In this document: positions 53,758 through 57,937 of the stretch, in pieces
Position numbering within the stretch: position 1 is the first letter of the stretch
Layout: every line of letters starts with the position of its first letter
DNA from: an uncultured Pelagibacteraceae bacterium
GTDB taxonomy: Bacteria; Pseudomonadota; Alphaproteobacteria; Pelagibacterales; Pelagibacteraceae
Assembly (NCBI GenBank): GCA_902635685.1
Contig: CACPOY010000003.1
Location: 80,557 to 138,493, forward strand
Reading direction: 5' to 3'
DNA: 57,937 nucleotides
Notes under the pieces: generated by a model
What the model saw: the letters and a program-made list of their open reading frames with translations, nothing else
Told to the model about the DNA's origin: nothing
Database searches by the model: none
Translations under genes and position numbers: made by a program

Positions 53758-54770
53758 TCTTTTTTTCCAAGTCTTTTCAATAAGGTTTTTGAAGTTGTAG
53801 AGAATTCAAACCTGTATTTTTCATTAGGTCTTGCTAATTTAAAACATGCTCTTGCTGCTAAAGCACCTTCATGAAATCCAGACAAAATTAGTTTTAATTT
53901 ACCAGGGTAACTACAAATATCACCCACTGCATAAATCCCTTTTTGATTAGTCTCAAATTTTTCTGTATCAACTTCTATAGTTTTTTTATCTAAATTAAGT
54001 CCCCAATTAGCGATAGGTCCGAGCTGCATGATTAAACCAAAAAAACCCAATGCATAGTCGGCTTTTATATTCTTTTTTTCATCATCATCATTTTTTATAC
54101 CTATACTTTCTAATTTGCCATTGCCTTTGACTGATGTCATTTGATATTTTGTAAAAAGATTTATTTTACCTTCATTTACTAGCGCATGCACTTTATTAAC
54201 CGTAGCTTGTGCTCCTCTAAATTCTTCTCTTCTATGTATCAAATTTACTTTAGAATTTTTTGATAATTCAACTGCCCAATCCAATGCACTATCTCCTCCA
54301 CCAAAAATTGCTACTGTTTTCCCCTCAAAAATTTTTTTATCTTTTACTGAATAAAATACTGATTTATTTTCAAATTTCTCACACTCCTTTACAGGAAATT
54401 TTCTTGGTTCGAAAGAACCAACTCCTCCTGCTATAATTACATTAGGAGTTGAAAATATTTTTCTATTGTTTGTCTTTACAATCCAGTTAACATCATCCTT
54501 TTTTACTTCCTCTACTCTTTCACTTAAATGAAATTTAATATCAAAAGGTTTTAGCTGATTTATTAAATTTTTTGTTAGCTCTTTTCCCGTGCATTCAGGC
54601 ACAGCGGGAATATCATAAATTGGTTTGTCTGGATAAAGCTCTATGCATTGACCACCTATTTTATCTAGATTATCAACTATCTCACAATCAAGACCTATTA
54701 ATTTTAATTGATGCGCTGTGAATAAACCTACTGGTCCTGCGCCTATAATGATTGCATCTGTTTTAATCAT
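53754..54770 (-). CDS. Ferredoxin-NADP+ reductase, thioredoxin-reductase-like type
   Basis: This 338-residue flavoenzyme has an FAD motif IIIGAGPVGLFTAHQLK (residues 7-23) and an NADPH motif VAIFGGGDSALDWAVEL (about 151-167), with HRREEFRGA for the NADP phosphate. The CxxC of thioredoxin reductase is missing, which identifies the Bacillus YumC/ Chlorobium type FNR. It lies one base after the ferredoxin stop. It would pass electrons between NADPH and the neighbouring 2Fe-2S ferredoxin. Confidence 0.9.
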   Translation of the reverse strand: MIKTDAIIIGAGPVGLFTAHQLKLIGLDCEIVDNLDKIGGQCIELYPDKPIYDIPAVPECTGKELTKNLINQLKPFDIKFHLSERVEEVKKDDVNWIVKTNNRKIFSTPNVIIAGGVGSFEPRKFPVKECEKFENKSVFYSVKDKKIFEGKTVAIFGGGDSALDWAVELSKNSKVNLIHRREEFRGAQATVNKVHALVNEGKINLFTKYQMTSVKGNGKLESIGIKNDDDEKKNIKADYALGFFGLIMQLGPIANWGLNLDKKTIEVDTEKFETNQKGIYAVGDICSYPGKLKLILSGFHEGALAARACFKLARPNEKYRFEFSTTSKTLLKRLGKKE

Positions 54771-54771
54771 T

Positions 54772-55092
54772 TTAACCTTGTTTAGATGGAATATTAACTT
54801 TTAAACCATCCAATTCGTCTGAAATAACTATCTGGCAACTTAATCTACTATTTTTTTTTGGTTCGTATGCCATATCTAACATATCTTCCTCACCATCTTC
54901 TTTCTTTGGGAGTTTATCAAACCAATCTTCTGTGACATAAACATGGCAAGTTGCACATGCCATTCCTCCACCACAATCTGCGTCAATTCCAGGAATATTA
55001 TTTTGAACAGCTCCCTCCATAACAGTTAAACCATTATCGACATCTATTGTGTGATTTTCATTTTCTGATGTTATGTATGTTATCTTTGGCAT
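54772..55092 (-). CDS. 2Fe-2S ferredoxin
   Basis: This adrenodoxin/ISC-type 2Fe-2S ferredoxin has 106 residues from the ATG at 55092. The cluster ligands are in [15 protein letters not shown] (three Cys) and SRLSCQIV (fourth). A longer reading from 55137 would start inside the proteorhodopsin terminator and add 15 residues ([15 protein letters not shown]), so I reject it. The reductase gene follows after one base. The pair sits behind proteorhodopsin in known SAR11 genomes too. Confidence 0.92.
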   Translation of the reverse strand: MPKITYITSENENHTIDVDNGLTVMEGAVQNNIPGIDADCGGGMACATCHVYVTEDWFDKLPKKEDGEEDMLDMAYEPKKNSRLSCQIVISDELDGLKVNIPSKQG

Positions 55093-55112
55093 AAAAAAAT
55101 ATTTATAAAGAT

Positions 55113-55153
55113 AAAAAAAAATAGGGCAAGTATGCAAAACATACTCGCCCTAT
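55113..55153 (-). terminator. Intrinsic terminator after proteorhodopsin
   Basis: Arms 55121-55134 and 55140-55153 form a 14-position stem (ATAGGGC-A-AGTATG with CATACT-C-GCCCTAT, one mismatch) with loop CAAAA. On the minus strand a run of nine T follows directly. It begins 20 bases after the proteorhodopsin stop and is the clearest intrinsic terminator in the window. It separates proteorhodopsin expression from the ferredoxin genes, perhaps with read-through. Confidence 0.9.
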
Positions 55154-55173
55154 AAATTTAATCTAAAAAGCTA

Positions 55174-55947
55174 TTATCTAGCTCTTGATCCTGCTCCAGA
55201 ACTTACTGCAGCAGCCCAGATTACTAGACCGAATGCAATTTTGTTAATGAAGTCAGCTAAATTGTAAACGACGTTAAGTGAGTTAGCATCTACACCACCT
55301 GTTAAGTAACCGAATACGTAACCTAATGGGTAAATTGCCCAACCTACAGTAACAATCATTCTCATAGCACCGAAAGCAGTCACAAGTGCTTTGTTACCAC
55401 TTTTAGATGCTGCTTTTCCAGCTTCACCTGAGAATATTTCATAAAGGATGTATACCCAACCAGCCATACCGATTATGAAACCAAGTGTAGCGTTGATGTA
55501 TCCAGCTTCCCCTAGATATCCACCGATTAGCATTACTAATGAACCAATTAACAATCTCCAGAAAATTCCAGAGTTTGCTTTTCTTACAGCTACTAGAATT
55601 AAATAAAATTCTATCATCTGTAATGGCACAGTAATTAACCAGTCAATATATCTGTATACTGTTGGTGAGTCACCTGTAGTTACCCATACATCTCTCATGT
55701 ACATGTAATGGATAAAAGCGATACCAGTTACAAGACCTGCTACTGTTACAGATGTTTTCCATGCTGGGTTAACTGTGCTTCTCTCCATAAAGAAAAAAGC
55801 TGTTGAAGCCAACATACCCATTGAAATTATCCAAAAAGATATCCCAACGAAGTCATCCTGAGCTAACATAGCGGTCGCAGCGTTTGCTACTGTTGTAACA
55901 CCCATTAGGGCTACAACTGTAAGAGCAAACAATTTAAGTTTTTTCAT
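55174..55947 (-). CDS. Proteorhodopsin, blue-tuned
   Basis: This light-driven outward proton pump has seven helices and 257 residues including a signal peptide (residues 1-23). Functional residues are all found, five above reference numbers: His80 (His75), Asp102 (acceptor Asp97) in YRYIDWL, Glu113 (donor Glu108) in EFYLIL and the retinal Lys236 (Lys231) in FINKIAFG. The spectral-tuning position 105 is Gln (Gln110), which predicts blue absorption, as in open-ocean or deeper populations. A GAGGGAG ribosome site precedes the ATG. Retinal-synthesis genes are not in the window. Confidence 0.97.
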   Translation of the reverse strand: MKKLKLFALTVVALMGVTTVANAATAMLAQDDFVGISFWIISMGMLASTAFFFMERSTVNPAWKTSVTVAGLVTGIAFIHYMYMRDVWVTTGDSPTVYRYIDWLITVPLQMIEFYLILVAVRKANSGIFWRLLIGSLVMLIGGYLGEAGYINATLGFIIGMAGWVYILYEIFSGEAGKAASKSGNKALVTAFGAMRMIVTVGWAIYPLGYVFGYLTGGVDANSLNVVYNLADFINKIAFGLVIWAAAVSSGAGSRAR

Positions 55948-55981
55948 AAAAAACTCCCTCTTTAGTTAGTTTTTACTTTGT

Positions 55982-56017
55982 TAGTTTATATAAACTAGGC
56001 TTAGGCTTCCCTAAGCC
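55982..56017 (-). promoter_or_regulatory. Palindrome and hairpin upstream of proteorhodopsin
   Basis: Two adjacent symmetric elements lie 35-70 bases before the proteorhodopsin ATG. TAGTTTATATAAACTA (55982-55997) is a perfect 16-base palindrome that may also contain the -10. Directly upstream, GGCTTAGG and CCTAAGCC (55998-56017) form an eight-base-pair hairpin with a four-base loop. No convincing -35 is visible. The rest of the 214-base divergent spacer to prpE holds only AT-rich sequence, with a TATAAT at 56121-56126 as a possible prpE -10. Confidence 0.55.
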
Positions 56018-56161
56018 AAAGTTGGGGGTTAATACCAAATTAAAACAGTAAATTGAAGACAAAATTACCATTAATAAGCATTGATTTTACTGGCTTTTTA
56101 AAATTAAATACAATTTATACTATAATTATCAATTAAATGAATAAACTCGAATCAAATTTTA

Positions 56162-57937
56162 ATGTCCAATAAATTTAAAGACATATATAAAAAATCTATC
56201 GAAAATCCTGAAATTTTTTGGCAAGAGGCCTCTAAAGATATATTTTGGTTTAAAGAGCCTACTAAAATCCTAAACAAATCAAACGCACCTTTTTATAAAT
56301 GGTTTGAAGATGGAGTAACAAACACCTGTTATAACGCATTAGATATTCATATTGACCAAGGTAATGGAAAAAGAATAGCTCTCATATACGATAGTCCTAT
56401 CACAGGTAATAAAAGTAAGTTTACTTACAATGAATTAAAATTAAAAGTTTCCAAATTTGCAGGAGCTTTAAAAAATCAAGGAGTTAAAAAAGGGGATAGA
56501 GTAATCATTTACATGCCAATGATACCAGAGGCAGTGATTGCTATGCTTGCTTGTGCTCGAATAGGAGCCATACATTCTGTTGTATTTGGAGGTTTTGCCT
56601 CAAACGAGCTTGCCAGCAGAATTGATGATAGTAAAGCGAAAATATTGGTTACCGCCTCATGTGGCTTTGAGCCTGGAAGAACTGTAGAATACAAACCATT
56701 AGTTGATGAGGCTATCAGGCAGGCTAAACATAAGATTGATAAAATGATTTTATTTCAAAGAACTGGCCATGAAGTAAAATTAAATGCTCCAAAAGAAGTC
56801 AATTGGGATGAGGCTGTTTCAAATGCAGAAGAAATCGACTGCGTTGAAATGAATTCAAATGAATTTGCTTACATTCTTTACACTTCTGGGACTACTGGCA
56901 CTCCTAAAGGAATAGTCAGAGATATTGGTGGTCATATAGTTGCTTTAAAGTGGACCATGAAAAATATCTACAATATCGATCATGGAGATATTTGGTGGTC
57001 TGCAAGTGATATAGGCTGGATTGTAGGTCACTCATATATTGTTTATGCACCTCTGTTCAAAGGGTGCACTACAGTTTTATTCGAAGGTAAACCCGTCGGC
57101 ACTCCAGACGCTGGGGCTTTTTGGAAAATTATTTCAGATTACAAAGTTAAATCTTTATTTACTGCTCCTACAGCATTTAGGGCGATTAAAAAAGAAGATC
57201 CTGATGGTAAATTTTTCTCAAAATATGATCTTTCTAAATTTCAAAGTCTATTTCTTGCAGGAGAAAGAGCTGACCCAGATACAATCAAATGGGCTGAAAA
57301 TTTATTGAAAGTCCCTGTCATCGATCATTGGTGGCAAACTGAAACAAGCTGGGCAATCAGTTCTAATTGCACTGGTATTGAAATGATGGAAACTAAATAC
57401 GGTTCAGCTTGTAAAGCAGTACCTGGTTATGATGTAAAAATTATAAAATCAGATAAATCTATTGCGAAACCGAATGAGATGGGAGATATAGTTGTAAAGC
57501 TTCCTTTGCCACCAGGGACTTTTCCCACACTTTGGAATGCAGATGAAAGATATAAGCAAAACTACATGAGTAATTATGAGGGTTACTATCAAACTTATGA
57601 TGCTGGGCATATAGATGAGGATGGATATATTTGGATTATGTCTAGAACTGACGATATTATAAATGTAGCTGGTCATAGATTATCCACTGGGGCAATAGAA
57701 GAAGTTCTCTCTGAACATAGGTCAGTTGCTGAGTGTGCAGTTTTAGGTATTGCTGACAAATTAAAAGGTCAATTACCAATAGGTCTAATTGTTTTAAAAG
57801 CAGGAGTGGACAAAGAGAATGAAACAATCTCAAAAGAATGTATTCAGATGGTAAGGGACAAAATTGGTCCAGTTGCTGCTTTTAAAATTGCAATCGTCGT
57901 TAAAAGACTTCCAAAAACAAGATCAGGAAAGATTCTT
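56162..57937 (+). CDS. prpE: Propionyl-CoA synthetase-like acyl-CoA synthetase, cut by window end
   Basis: The frame is open from ATG 56162 to the last base (592 codons), so the C-terminus is missing. It is an acetate/propionate-CoA ligase of the AMP-forming family. Core motifs are AYILYTSGTTGTPKG (P-loop-like), WWSASDIGWIVGHSYIVY, DHWWQTETSW and YDAGHIDEDGYIWIMSRTDD. The hinge region has NVAGHRLSTGAIEE, where LSTG is typical of PrpE/ACSS3 rather than acetyl-CoA synthetase. The sequence ends at RSGKIL with the catalytic Lys, so about 35 residues are lost. It is divergent from proteorhodopsin. Confidence 0.9.
   Translation, partial: MSNKFKDIYKKSIENPEIFWQEASKDIFWFKEPTKILNKSNAPFYKWFEDGVTNTCYNALDIHIDQGNGKRIALIYDSPITGNKSKFTYNELKLKVSKFAGALKNQGVKKGDRVIIYMPMIPEAVIAMLACARIGAIHSVVFGGFASNELASRIDDSKAKILVTASCGFEPGRTVEYKPLVDEAIRQAKHKIDKMILFQRTGHEVKLNAPKEVNWDEAVSNAEEIDCVEMNSNEFAYILYTSGTTGTPKGIVRDIGGHIVALKWTMKNIYNIDHGDIWWSASDIGWIVGHSYIVYAPLFKGCTTVLFEGKPVGTPDAGAFWKIISDYKVKSLFTAPTAFRAIKKEDPDGKFFSKYDLSKFQSLFLAGERADPDTIKWAENLLKVPVIDHWWQTETSWAISSNCTGIEMMETKYGSACKAVPGYDVKIIKSDKSIAKPNEMGDIVVKLPLPPGTFPTLWNADERYKQNYMSNYEGYYQTYDAGHIDEDGYIWIMSRTDDIINVAGHRLSTGAIEEVLSEHRSVAECAVLGIADKLKGQLPIGLIVLKAGVDKENETISKECIQMVRDKIGPVAAFKIAIVVKRLPKTRSGKIL

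Noticed and set aside
55093..55137. N-terminal extension of ferredoxin from an ATG at 55137
   Set aside because: The extra 15 codons lie in the proteorhodopsin terminator and its T run; the ferredoxin fold starts at the ATG at 55092.
56509..56694. Reverse-strand ORF of 61 codons
   Set aside because: Antisense shadow inside prpE with no independent start signal or family similarity.
57039..57676. ORFs at 57039-57308 (+) and 57449-57676 (-)
   Set aside because: Both are shadows of the long prpE frame that runs unbroken from 56162 to the window end.

Overview
The window looks like a piece of a Pelagibacterales (SAR11) chromosome. The sequence is very AT-rich, and genes abut or overlap with almost no spacers. 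It carries a proteorhodopsin gene followed by ferredoxin and ferredoxin reductase genes, a TRAP transporter operon, and a tandem glycine riboswitch ahead of gcvT. All of these are known traits of SAR11. No rRNA, tRNA, insertion sequence, phage or CRISPR was seen. No gene-free stretch exceeds 300 bases. The longest are 214 bases between proteorhodopsin and prpE and 190 bases holding the glycine riboswitch.

Layout. 1-8.1 kb: HD-domain protein, glutathione synthesis (gshA-gshB) with an EamA transporter, an MFS transporter, a lysine/glutamate-rich coiled-coil protein, and a glycine-amidinotransferase-like enzyme with a second EamA transporter. 8.2-14.9 kb: SufU-like scaffold, HPP membrane protein, NAD formate dehydrogenase, exported MsrA, SelO, a DAO-type oxidase, TspO and an SDR. 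14.9-23.1 kb (minus strand): glycine riboswitch, gcvT-gcvH-gcvP, then an unbroken run of four genes (FAD oxidoreductase, DUF1365, cyclopropane-synthase-like methyltransferase, DUF3833 lipoprotein) that look like a fatty-acid modification unit. 23.1-30.5 kb: third EamA transporter and pxpC-pxpB, divergent from pxpA; a TPR protein; TRAP transporter dctP-dctQ-dctM; TerC.

30.5-47.4 kb: panB, guaA, a TPR protein and guaB (which lacks its CBS domains), rlmE, a GT8-like glycosyltransferase, pssA, psd, icd, alaS, recA, a tolC/kinase/Gfa/cupin operon, and umuDC. 47.4-57.9 kb: ppc, a polyprenyl-sugar glycosyltransferase pair, a dksA-like gene with two overlapping tiny membrane ORFs, the GST / ferredoxin reductase / ferredoxin / proteorhodopsin operon, and prpE, which runs off the window end.

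Themes. Many genes connect through glycine, glutathione and one-carbon metabolism: gshAB, amidinotransferase, gcvTHP, formate dehydrogenase, Gfa-like protein, pxpABC and glycerate kinase. Another group concerns oxidative or light stress: MsrA, SelO, TspO, GST and the fatty-acid methyltransferase cluster. The best leads for new biology are: (1) the riboswitch-headed gcv run that reads into the fatty-acid cluster, whose methyltransferase has an altered bicarbonate pocket; (2) a shared, symmetric -10 element serving divergent pxpA and pxpBC; (3) matching SOS boxes at recA and umuDC; (4) an IMP dehydrogenase with its regulatory domain cleanly missing; (5) two overlapping tiny membrane-protein ORFs after dksA; (6) several promoters placed so close to start codons that the mRNAs should be leaderless or nearly so.
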